DNA of 64,000 bases, taken from contig VZRS01001718.1 in the NCBI GenBank assembly GCA_013398055.1, forward strand, positions 353,232 to 417,231, read 5' to 3'. This document shows positions 13,801 to 25,904 of this stretch, in pieces. The translations under genes and the position numbers were made by a program. The stretch's first letter is position 1; each line of letters begins with the position of its first letter. This DNA comes from Ifrita kowaldi. Taxonomy: Eukaryota > Chordata > Aves > Passeriformes > Cinclosomatidae. Below the pieces are notes generated by a model, which had not been told where the DNA came from, searched no databases, and was given only the letters and a program-made list of their open reading frames with translations.

Positions 13801-16800
13801 TTTGATATCTCCAAGATGCTAAGAGAGATTTCAAGAAAACAAGACCATCACTCAAAGTGTGACAGAGGCTTCTAACTGTTACAACATCATCTTCAACAAG
13901 CATTAACACTGCGTTTTAAACACTGAGTGCTGGGGTTTGATGCAGCTCCAGGAAAGTGCTTTGCTAAGCTTCGGAGAAGATGTGCTAAATTTGGAATGTT
14001 GTCCAAAGAGAAAACCGGCTATATTCACCAAAAGTCCATCTAATGTTTTACAATGACCCTAAAACAGGCAGATTTAACAAGGGATGGCAAGGAGCCGCTG
14101 ACTTGACGCCAAGGTCACCTGTCAAATACAAACAGTGATCAAGTACTGAGAAGCCACATGATGTTCAACAAGCAGCACAAGGCTGAAGGGAGCTTGAGGT
14201 ATGGCTGAGGGACAACCTCCTGCCTAATGCAGAAGGAGCTCCCAGCTGGTGCTTCTCTGTTTTGTGCTTCTCTGCTACTGAGGACCTGATCAAGATAGCA
14301 ACCAATTCTGTGTTGTAGAAGACACCAAATGTAGGCCAACAATTCTCCTGCACTTTTTTGTATATTCGTATCTCTGCAATAACCAGTTTTAGCATGCTCT
14401 TAGGGTATCAGCATTATCACCTAAATGCAAAATACAACACCCAAAATATACTCCAGGTCACTCAGACTAGGATAGATTCCCACTGCCATTCAGTCTGTCC
14501 TCTGGCCAGACACTGATTGATGTCTGTTGCTCTCGCTCATATACGTCCTGTTCAGGTGCTTCCTGTGCAGGTCTTGGTGCGGTAGACCCTTGTTTAAAAC
14601 AACATCAACCACAGCAACAAGCAGATGTTCTTACACCTTGCTTTATCTGCTTCCCACATCAACCCCACACAGCAAAGCAAGGCAGAGAGCTGTTCCAGTC
14701 AGAAATGTCGAGCCAGCTTGCTCTCAGACACATCCATTTTGCAATGCTGCTGAGAAGAAAGGGGCACAGACCTCACCCTTGCTGTTCAAATACTGTAGAG
14801 CTGCATATCAGGGCTGCAGGACCAGCTGAATCTTTCAGGTGCTGCCAGTGATACCAGCAGCAACACAGCAGCTCAGCACAGTCACTGCATACAGATTCCT
14901 AACTTCTTTATTATGGAGCACCATTCAAAGCTTCTCTATGAACAAGATGATCAAGAAATGTCCTTGCAGTGAAGTCCAAGCAGTTTCCAAAATATCTTGA
15001 CAGCACTCCTTTGAGGTAAAGGCAGCACCACTTGCAGATGAGACACAGGGACATTAACAAAATATTTCTACTACATTTAAGAGCCTATCTTAAGACTTCA
15101 AGAACGCCGGTTTCAAGAATGCACAGCATTATAAAAGCACTACTACCACAGTCTGTAACAGGCACTACCAGAGACTGGCTGTACTAGAGGTGTGCAGCAC
15201 AGACCCCTGTTACCTTCAGACGAACCCATCGAGACTCAGCAGTTCTCCTAATCAGAGCTGGGCATTTCCAGCTGAGTGCTGAACAGAGAAGTTAAAAAAT
15301 GACCTTTTCTAAAAATTATAGCTGAAATGACCTGGCAGCATCTTGTAATAATTCTGTTTATGGAGACACAGAAACAGGATCCAGCTCTCCAGAACAAGAC
15401 TGAGCTGATCTGAGCATGACCTGAGTTCTCCTGCAGCCCCGTTCCCCACTCAAGACACTGTGTTGAGATTGTCTCATCATACTTGAATGCCAAGGTACCG
15501 CGAAAAGTTGCCCAGATGGTCTTATGTCCATTCAAATGGACCTTATTCATAGTCTCCAAAGAGAGTACTTTGTGGTTTGGGTTTTTTTAAATTATTTTAA
15601 AAGACTGAATTCGAAGAAGAGCAATTCCAAGTGTGTTGATGATGATGTGCTGTCTCCTCCATGGTTCAACAGCAGTACTGGAACACGTCTGGCTCGCATG
15701 AGGTAAGAGATTGGCAATCACAGCTATTGTAGGCTGTCATCCCTTTGGTAACTCATACCTACAGAGGAATAAAACATGTATTTCAAGCAAATGGATATGA
15801 AACCTGTGGCCCAGGGGCAGTGAGACTCATGAACCTCTGGTTACAACCCAGTGGATCACAGCTCTGAATTATTTTGTTTAGCCATCTTTGCCCATTGTCC
15901 CTTGATGCCCAGTTTTCCTTCCTTGATGCTATTGCCTCCGAGATCTTCCTTTGACTTTATGCCCTGTCACTGGTTCCTTTTCCCAGTTCTTGATCCATTT
16001 GCTTAGCTCCCTGGGATAGCTTAGTTTTTTATTCATGCTTGATTCACCTTCATCAGAGGTCTGTCCAAGCCAACAGACTTCACTCTGGAATGGCTGAGCC
16101 CAAAGTTCCCTTCTGCTGCCTCTGCCCTGGGGGCAGTGATCATGTGAACTGCTTCAGCCTTGTATTGAAGTGCTAACTCACAGAAATTCACAGGCCTTTC
16201 GTTTTGCCATGCTGGAGTCTCTTCTGGAAATCGGGCAAGAACTTCTAAATCACGTGAATGGTTTGGCCAGTTCTACCTCTCACATCCACTGAAAAATGTG
16301 AGCCTTTCAGTATTTCAGGCAGATGTTAGTGGATGATTCAGGGAGCAGATACACATGGTTGCCAGCTATTGAGTTGAAGAAGCCCCAGAGAGAGTCCGAG
16401 AGATGATAAAGTTGAGCAAAACTGAGTTAATCCAAAGCTTGTAACTTGCTCTCAGCTCCCTTGGGAACACACAACACACACTGAGCAATGGATTCCAAAA
16501 TACTAAGAAATAAGCTAGCGTGTAAGAAAAATAAGGATCTCCTGTTGAATTGAGGAGTTAGGTCATTAATGCTTGTTCATGTTACATTACTCACACTTGA
16601 GAGACAAATAACTATCTGTTGCCTCACTAACCCACATATTTATTTGAACAAGTATTTCCCAAGAAGTAGGGAGAGAGAACCATTTCAACAGAAAAGTTCT
16701 ATATTATGGTCTTATCATAACAAACCACTTCACAGTACGCTGATGTGTATCGTATACAAGCATCCATTGTGAAAAGCTATTAAGTGTATCTCATTTTACG

Positions 16801-19800
16801 GTGCTGACATGTTGGTTCCTTCACAGGGGTCATTAGCTCACAACGGGGTCTCTCATTTCCCTATGCCTTACTAAGGTTTTGCTGTATTTTAGAATCAAAC
16901 CTTAGTATGAGCATTATTAACTCAGAGGGACATGATTTGTGCCATGTAAAGTCAATTTATATAGAAATCCTGCAATCATTCGCAACAAATTTTACATATT
17001 TATGTATATAAAAGGAAACCTACAATCTCTGAATGGAAAAGACATAGTACATGATTGGCTCAGTTTCAGATGCTTAAGATGTTTAACAGAATAGCCTTCC
17101 AAAAAGGAAAAAATACCCAATCCTAAACAAAATTACCTATTTTCCTCTGGGCCGAAAATGCTGTTCAGTCACCTGTTCCCAGGCCACCCTGTGAACATTG
17201 CTGGACACGAGCGGTGTGTGGAGGTGAATTGCTGCCTATATTTTGACCAAACAGGTCTCTGATTGCAGCTGGAGTGCCAGCACGAGCCCCAGTCCAGAAG
17301 GCAGAGACATGCCAGGCAGTGGTGCTGCTCCCTGTCCCCAGTCCACTCCACTGCCCCAGAGCTGTACCAAGGGCAGAAAGCTGTATCCATCCAGGCTGTA
17401 GAAAACACTAGAGGAAGTCAAAACCTCTGAAAAAGAACAAGTTTTGGGAGTAGACAGTGGCAAATTACCAGAGTGCCCTCACCTGCACATGTGCATATGC
17501 AGTTTTAACCATCTCTGTAAGTGTCTCAAGGCCATGAGAGACTATTTGATGGCATGTAATGGTGCCCTATGCATAGAAGTACTTCCATCTTCTGGTTCTG
17601 CTCTTCATCTCAATGAGGTTTGCAACCATGTCTGAGCTGGAGAAATGTTGAACAATAGCAGAGGAAAAGAAAGTGGGGAGAAGGAAGAGGGGAGACAGAA
17701 GAGCAGGGAGATGGGGCCAGGGAGAAGAGGCGCTTGAGAGCTGGTGGGGTGCGAGGTGCCCTTATCTGTGCAATGTATTCAACTCGTGAGAGGTACACAG
17801 TGGTTCACCTTCCAGTCCTGTCCCCTTCCTCTGCCTGGCAAGGTGCTGGCACAGCATGTTCTGGCACATGGAATGTCCAAAACAGCTCATTTGTGTGGTT
17901 GATGAACATACCAGACACAATGAAGAAGGTGGGCTGGAGAAAAAGTCTTTATGATTTGCACTTATAACTCCAGTTCAGGTGCCTGCAAGTGCTTTTTGCC
18001 CCCCTGAAAGGCCAGAGACGAAATTTGTATGCAAATAGAGGATCTGAGCAGTAATTAGAAGGAAGAGGGAGATGCTGCCTTCACAGAGATGAACTCTGCA
18101 GATACAAAAAGAAACAAAAAAATTCTGAATTATACCAGGATCCAAAAAGCTGGGATAGTCATGTCCCTCCAATGAATGTCAAAGCCCCAAGAATATTAAG
18201 TATTAGACATGCAACAGTCACCACCTGGACCTTCTTTAAACAGTAATAGCATTGTGGATGCCTTATACTAATTCATCTTTACATTAAATATCTGTTACCA
18301 AAAAACACTCTGGGATTTACAGTTTCCCTCTTTTTCTGTAGCAGACATGCAACTGCCAGGAGTTGCTTCAGGAGCCCAGCATTGGAGCAGGATCACCTCA
18401 GCCTGAAAATCTGCCCAGACTGAATCCTCCCATCCTCCATCATATTTAAGTACAAGAAAGGTAGATGAAGGAGAAAAACTGGCACTCAAGCTGAGGAAAC
18501 TGGAAGGGGCTCTCAATAGTGTTGTAACACCTGCTTCAAATGGTGGCACAGATTACCCAAAATCAGCTCAGACTCTAGGGAAAGGTACAAGTCATTACCT
18601 CAACTCACAGCCACAACCAGAAACATGTACTGATAAAAATACAGCTCAAAGGCCAATTCCCATCTGTGTTTCTGTGCAGCCCAAGTACACACTGCATACG
18701 TAGTACAGAACAGGTAAATCAGGTCCAAAGCATATTTGATTTTTGTAAAACAGCAATGTCACGTATTGAGAAGCTTTCTCTATTCTTGATAGCACAAATT
18801 ATTAAAGGAAAATTAAAAGTGAACCACCAAGCTGTTAGTTTCAGTTGGATGACAGATATTCAGTCATGATACATTGCTTGACTCTGAAAAAGAAATGGAG
18901 CTCTTGCTAGGTTCTCTATTAAGGAATACAGCACTCAAGGACAATGGTCAAAAATTAAGCAGCTGTTGTATGTTATTTACATTACCACTTTCTTGTTTGC
19001 ATTTTACAAATGATTTTATCTCCAATTAAATTTTTGAACATTTTTTGCAAAAAGAGTACTGTTTCTGCTGCCCTCTCCACACTATTTCACTCTGAGGTTT
19101 TCATATCCCTTCATCATAGCAGTAGACAACAACCAATTCCTTGAAGTCCTTTATCAGTTCTCCTACAATGTAATTGCACTTCTCTTCCATTAAGAGATGT
19201 ACAAAAAGCTTTTGTTCTCTCTCCTCCTTTGTGTCTTGTGTCTTGTCCTACTTATTAACTGCTGAGTGTTTTATACAGCACCTGGAAGATTTTCAGTGCT
19301 ATAAAAACGAATGCCTCTTTGTAAAAATCTGACTCTCAAAATATAAGCAACAGAAAGTGTTCAGTATTTTGAAATTAGTCAACTACTCAATAACAAACTT
19401 AAGAATTCCAACATTTGAGATGGAAAAGCATTTTTTATACATACTGCTCCAAACACAAGAAAGATGCTTGTGCAGACTCTGGAACTGTAAAATGTCCACA
19501 AGGGACAAGGAACAGCTATGTTTGATTCTCAGAGAGGAGAAACAAGCTGTACCAGCCTGCTGGCCACAGAGCTGGGAACAGACCATGAAAAGATATGACA
19601 AGACTCAAATCCCCAAGTGTAGGGTATCGACCTGCTCCTAAGCAGCTTAAACCCTCTGCTTTAGTGGATGTCTTTGAGTTGATTTATCTTTCTTGAAGCT
19701 TGGACATCCCTCTGACATGGATTATATCTATAAACTGGAAGAAGACTTGAAGGCAAAGAAATAGCAGAGGAAAACAAGTGATGACAGCAGCAGCTTCATA

Positions 19801-22800
19801 ATACCTAAAAGCAGCAGAAGCTGCCTTAGGAGGGTGAGTGACAGAGCTGATGTGAGACCTTTAATCTCTCAAAGTCTCTCTTTCCCGAGGTAACAGACCA
19901 TCCCAGTCCCTTCTCTTCCTCCCTATCTCAAGTTTTTCACTGTACAGAAAAAGTAGGAATTAAGTGACTAAAACTAGCAAAACAATAATGCATTGTTAAT
20001 AACTTCCATGACTGCTGTATTAACTTGAAAAGTTTTAGCCAAATAGTTTCAAAACTTCTAAGAAACCTTCTTCCCCTCCATATGCTTTGATTCAGCTCCT
20101 GGGTGGGAAATGAGCTACAAAAGAGGTAAGTTTCAAAAGAGACTTTTTTCCCCCAGAAATACGGTTTTGAAAAGGGGAAGAATCAATCAGGTCTTGCAAT
20201 ATGCTTTCATTTGTACTGTGCTTTCAAACTCTGTCCTTCTTTTTAGGGAATATTTTAATTTAGAAGTTCAATCAGTTACTTACACTTCACAGAGTGCTTT
20301 ATTTATAAAATACTGGAATATTTAGAAAATGAAAAATGCATTTTCAGAATTAATTGCTTCAGATTAACTCTCTTGCGAAATTCACTTCTGTGGATAAAAG
20401 AAAAATAAAATATAACAAATAATAATAATAATAATTAATGAAGAAAGAAGAAAAGTAATTAATAAAACTCTATTTGACCTGAAATGACTTCTGGAGTAAT
20501 TTTTGAAGTGAGTTTCTTTTCCACTCTATCACTGAGACCTTTTTTTTTAACACAGCAAAGAGAAAATAACTGCCAGTCACATAAGCTCATCTCACTCCAA
20601 CCTTCCAAAATGTCCAAAACGAATGTGATTCAAAACAATCACTCAACCAATTCACAACAAAATTAAGACTCCCAAAGATGCGCAGATGTGAAAACTTGAA
20701 TTCTCCCTATTGCATTATTTTCTCGAAGCAAAGTCACAAGAAGCAGTGGAGCCAAATGAACCGGCTGCTGCTGCCAAAGACGGTTTTGTTCCTGCTCACG
20801 CCTCCCTCCCTCCCTCTTCCCACTCCACCCTTGGCTCCACAAGCCAGGCATGAGCCTTGCTGCCTACTCAGCCTCTGCCCAAAAGTTTCAGCTCATTAAC
20901 AGTGCAAGAATAACTCCAATTTTATTCACAGGTTAGAGAGTTGTATCAGGCCACGGAAGAGCCCAGTTAGCAAAAAATCCTACATGGGACTGTGGGGTCA
21001 GGAGCTGTGAGGGGAAAAAGAGCTTCTTGCTGCAGGAGGGACAAGCTGTTAAATCAGCCCAAAGCATGCCCACGCAGATTCACTTTCATTCAGAAATTAA
21101 GAAAATCCTGCTAAATATGCTTTCATTCATTCTGTCACTTTATGGTGGTTACCACATCCGAAGCACCATACTAACTGAAGGATTTTTCAATAAAACACAA
21201 AGTCCTTCAAATGAAATCCTGACTCCTCTACATCAACAAAGACTGTTAACACTGTAGATTTATCAGGACAAAAACAACAGTAAAAGAAAGCCTTAGAAAT
21301 GTGTTTAGAAAAACTATATTTATGGTATCAGATGACTATGGAATAATGCAGACTTTAAGTATTAGCTGCCATGACTTAATTCATATGCAAATACTCATAT
21401 ATTATTGTCATTTAAAATGATAAAATCAGGAAGTAACCATGTATTTTAAGAATATTTATTTTGATGAATATATAAAAATTGAAACATACAAAAGTAATTA
21501 AATGTCATCTAAAACAGTTCTACTTACCTTTTGTATTTTAAGGGCCACTGTGTAATACCGACGCTCCATTAAAAACTGGGTTCTTAAGTTTCTGAGAATA
21601 AACTATCACAAAGAACTGAAAATAATGATATGACTCAAAATTTCTCCTATTAGAATTTTTAAAAATTCTATTTCTATGAATATGAAATCACCTAAAACTA
21701 GGGAGGTCTTACATCCCCAAAAGCTAAACAGTGTAAGACACTCATTTTTGTTGATAGGAGCCCTGATGTCAGCTTCAGTGCTTTATGGACAGCAGAGCTT
21801 ATTGATAGAAAGATGTTATGAGCTCTCCCAAGGACTCCATGAAGGTGCATTCTCCACAGCACTGGGACACTGACAGGGCCTGGCAGTGACTGACCAAAGC
21901 TGAAACTCCTGCTTACCTGAACACCTAAGGAGAGAAGCTATATCGTCATTAGATGCTTCAGCATGCCTACAAATTCAAGAGATGTGGTACTTACTTCGTG
22001 GACATTTTGTTCTATAATTATACTGAGAAATAAAGGAAAAACCCAATGAAAAGCCTGCATTACAAACACACAGAGATATTTTAGCATTACATATTTGCCC
22101 TACACTTATGTGTGTTCTAACGTTTATATTGAACAAAATAAAGGAATTCATGTTAAAAGCTGAGATACCAAAATAAATTCTCCAGACTTTGACTGCTTTG
22201 CATATTTTCAACAACGCATTAATTTCTACTTTATATGTTCAATGTGCATTCTTGCAGTATTTGGATAATACCCCACTTCAATAAAATATTTTTCCTTTTT
22301 TTTTAGAAAGAGTGCACTATAAAGCAGGAGTTTTAACCAAAAATCAGAATCCAGATCAAAAGCAACTGCACAGGTTACAGGCAACCTATGAGGCTGGAAG
22401 GCAGAGAGGACAAAGAGCTTAATCCACCATCCAAATACCAAACTTTAACTTGAATCGATGTCAGGTTATAACTCTGAAACAGTCATCAGTTTTTCAGCAG
22501 AAGAAAAACTCAAGCTAAACCACAATCAGTGAGATCTTTGGCAGGCAAAGACCTCAGTTTCCTAAACCCTCCACAAGTGCCGGTCACATCCAGGGAGGCA
22601 TCACAAAAACTTCACTGACAAAAATGGAAGATCAAAGAAACCACGAAAACAACCACAGCAGTGAGGTCCCTGCACTGTGGTGGGGTGAAGCATCCCATAA
22701 ACATCCCCTCCAGACGTTTGCCAATCTGCTGCTTTAAAGCCTACAAGAAATGAGTTTTCACATCATCATTAGGTGCCTGTTAGAATGCTTTTCATCTTAA

Positions 22801-24879
22801 TATGCAACAAAAATATTTTTTCTTGTGAATAAAGCTAATCCCTCCCTTCCCAAAGGAAATATCAAGAACAACTGATAAACATTTTTTGTTGTAGAAATAT
22901 TTTAGGTATGAGAAGGGCAACTTCCTTCCTCAAACTTCTTTTGTTCTAGATCAGGAATACCCAGTTCCCTTTATTTATTTACTTATATGCAATGTTATCT
23001 CGTTTCCATTTGCCCACTTACTTCTTAAAAAGCCTTGCCCCAAATCACTGGCATGATAGGATAATTACTTTCACATCTTATATTAAAAAAATTCCTGTTA
23101 ATCCTTAAGTGGCTTTTACTTTTGCAATAGTATCAAACTGCTCACCTCTGTGCAATCAGATGCTTTTTTTTTCACTGCAACATACAAGATGGGGAGAACG
23201 GCTTGCTTTCATGCACTTCATTTTCCCTGGAGTTCAGTATTTCACATTCATTCTTTCTGAACTTCAGTTTGCTTTTCGTGAATCACCTGTGCAATCTGCC
23301 AAATTATTCTGACTTCTGAGCACATTTACCAGTTTGTGAACATTGCCTGTCCATGTTGCACCACCTGCAGACTTCAAACTTTGTATTCCATCAAATACAC
23401 TCATGGATATTCTGAACCAGGGACATGATGTAACCTCAGAAACTGCACTAGAAAAAGCTTTTTTAGGTTCTCTCCATCCCTTCCCTACCTTCCTATTTTC
23501 TATTGACAGTGTCTTTGCCATATTTTCTCAGCATATATTTAATAGCTCACTTAAAAGTCATACAGCAAAACCTCTGATGGCACAATTCCTGTGCTACAGC
23601 TCTGCCTCAGTTCTGTGCCTGTATCACTGAACAATACGTTTTCCCCCTGCCTAAGAGTGTAAATCCACATCTCCAAAAGCAGAAACTACACCAGCTTAAA
23701 TTATCCATGACCTCATTTTTAAAACATAAATGCATCTGCCTTCAATCTCCCAAACAAAGCCAGCTTTCATTGCTTATTAGCCCAGGTCTCCCACAAACAC
23801 CCCTGCCACTGTTACATCACTCCTTAGCCAAGGGAAAAACACCTCAGAGTATTTCCATGGAGCTATTACTTGCTGTCTCACAAGCAGTGCTGAGCTGAGC
23901 TGCACAGATGGTCAGGACCCAGAACACGCTCAGTACCTCTTTCGACCCACGTTTAGGTGTTTCTCTTGCACCTTTAGCTCACCTAAGCTCCAAGAGCCTG
24001 CAGTTATTGCTGCAAGGACACCCAGGTGGGCTTTCCCTGACAAGGCAAAGTTGCAGATCAGGAGAGGCTGCAGTGCTGCCCAGGGCCATTGTGTCTGAAT
24101 CCAGCCCAAACGTGCTCCACATGCAACAACCAGCACAACTGCCCATGCAATATTGAAAGGATACGGTGTTTGAATAACAAAACTTACATGTATGTGCATA
24201 TTACAAAATACCTGAGCCTATCATCTTTCTAGGCTACAGATAACTTTTTATTCCAAGAACTACAGGATTCACCAGCAGGTATAGAATATAAAAGTATTTA
24301 TTAACTTTCATGAAACAGAATATGGCTTAAAAAAAGGTTTTCTTCGGTCCCTCTTGAACTTTCTCTCTTTGCTCTAAGAAGGAGAATCAGTCTCTCATAA
24401 AAATTTGTGAAAATTAAAAAAAAAAAATTAACCCAAATACAACCATCTTATAGAACACTATGTGAACTCTGGGCAACAGAAGCTAACCAGTGCATGGAAA
24501 TAAAACCCAGCCTCTACACACATATAAAGAAAACAGATTAAAAGTGGCAGAGATTATTTATCTCTATTGTTAAAACTTTTTAAAAATTAAGTTTTTAAAT
24601 AAAACACTTCCTAGGTGTAAATAGTACACTGCATAAAACACAGCTAAAGAAATTTAAACGTATCCATCATTTCAAGTCCCAGACCTAGTTTCATCTACTA
24701 ATATATTTCTTCTGTGGATTCATGAGCTGATCTTGCTTCCAAACAAACCACCCCTCAGGAGGAAGAAATACATATTTTTCAATATTTTAAGTTCTTCAGA
24801 ATTTTTTTTTTAAATTTTAGCAAACATCTTTCAAAAGCATATTCCAATGTTAAGCTTGAAGAAAAAATTCTGCCTCTGT
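4804..24879. other. Intergenic DNA downstream of TAF2, no gene supported
   Basis: Twenty kilobases without a recognised exon on either strand. It holds an (AAT)n run near 20,418 and somewhat more GC-rich patches near 8.9-9.3 and 12.1-12.4 kb. In mammals the next gene on this side is ENPP2, in the same orientation as TAF2. Its first exons, with a signal-anchor and somatomedin-B-like Cys pattern, were looked for and not seen, so they probably lie to the left of the window. Confidence 0.45.
20418..20437. repeat. (AAT)n microsatellite
   Basis: Six uninterrupted AAT units, then AATTAATG, in an A-rich surrounding. Confidence 0.8.
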
Positions 24880-25638
24880 CAAAATAATTCGCAAACTTTA
24901 TTGGATTTTTAAAAGCCTGATTACAGGACAAAACATGCATTACGCATTTTGCTAAAATTCCAAAAACAACTGCAGAATTTAATCATATTCAAAGGCTCAT
25001 GTCCATAATAAATACCGCCAGCTTAAAAGCAGCCTGGAATTTTTCAAGAGTTTTAGTATCTGAAAAATGCAAGTGTTCTATATACTGTTCTTTTAGAAGT
25101 CTGACATTACGTTGCAATGGTTAAAGCAAGAAACAGGTCATCTGAAGACTAAAGAAAATCCCTGTCTTCTGAGGAGATCTACACTTAGTTACACAATGCT
25201 GCTCTGGAAACAGCCTGTCACCAAAGACCTGGCAATTGGCTTCTGCTTAAAACATACTCTGCCTCTAACATTCTTCAAAGGATTAAACCATAATTGATTC
25301 TGGCAATACACATGGTAAGCGTGACGTGCAGGGGGTTGCCAGTGGACATGGGGCCCTTACATAAAGGGCTGTTTTCTTTGTTTAAAATGGAAAAAAGAGT
25401 GGGAGGTGTGGAGAACAGTGAAATACAAAATGAGTCAGAATCATAAACCATATTTTTTGAATCAGATTTAAACAACCACATATGCAAAAAGAAGGCTTCA
25501 AAGGTGGCAGAGCTTCTGAATTGCTAAGGCAATTCACATATTCTTAGTTCCATAAAAAAAGATAGAAGCTATAGTTATGTACATCCTTCTAAGCACTCCA
25601 AGAATATTGCAAGTTGAACTCCAGAGAAGCCACTGGTA
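24880..25638 (-). other. TAF2: Probable TAF2 3' UTR
   Basis: AT-rich sequence following the stop codon, without further TAF2 coding. The nearest minus-strand AATAAA downstream of the stop is at 24,897-24,902, giving a UTR of roughly 0.75 kb. The exact cleavage site is not visible. Confidence 0.5.
24897..24902 (-). promoter_or_regulatory. Candidate polyadenylation signal AATAAA
   Basis: Minus-strand AATAAA, preceded by ATTAAA at 24,978-24,983. Further AATAAA hexamers at 24,297-24,302 and 24,247-24,252 could serve longer transcripts. The choice is by distance from the stop only. Confidence 0.4.
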
Positions 25639-25904
25639 TCAGTCTGAAAGTGATGGGGAACGAATTGATCGTGCACTGGCTGGACTGTTAGAGAAAACAA
25701 AGGGATCCTTTTCCTTTTCTTTAGTATCATGTTTATGTTTATGTTTATGCTTATGCTTGTGTTTCTTCTTCTTTTTCTTGTGCTCATGGTGGTGATGGTG
25801 GTGGTGATCGCTGTGTTTTGAGGAGTTTGATTCTTTACTAAACACAGAGAGTGGAGCTGCTGAGACAGGGTGCATGTTTATCTCTCCCGAAGATTGCTCC
25901 TTAC
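25639..25904 (-). CDS. TAF2: TAF2 last coding exon with His/Lys-rich tail and stop
   Basis: 266 coding nt after CTTTTAG. It completes Gly, then KEQSSGEINMHPVSAAPLSV and FSKESNSSKHSD, a run of seven His, EHKKKKKK, alternating His-Lys, and finally SPASARSIRSPSLSD with TGA at 25,641-25,639. It joins in frame (phase 1) to the exon at 35,831. Compared with human, one residue is inserted (FSNSPAS for FSSPAS). Histidine runs are a known nuclear-speckle targeting signal; that this tail does so here is inference. The repeat nature makes this stretch prone to length variation. Confidence 0.97.

Noticed and set aside
1..24000. ENPP2 first exons, expected by mammalian synteny on the minus strand
   Set aside because: No signal-anchor exon or somatomedin-B-like Cys pattern was found by eye. 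The gene probably starts left of the window.
25577..25795. Plus-strand open frame rich in Cys, Leu and Phe opposite the TAF2 tail
   Set aside because: It is the antisense shadow of the His/Lys codon repeat.
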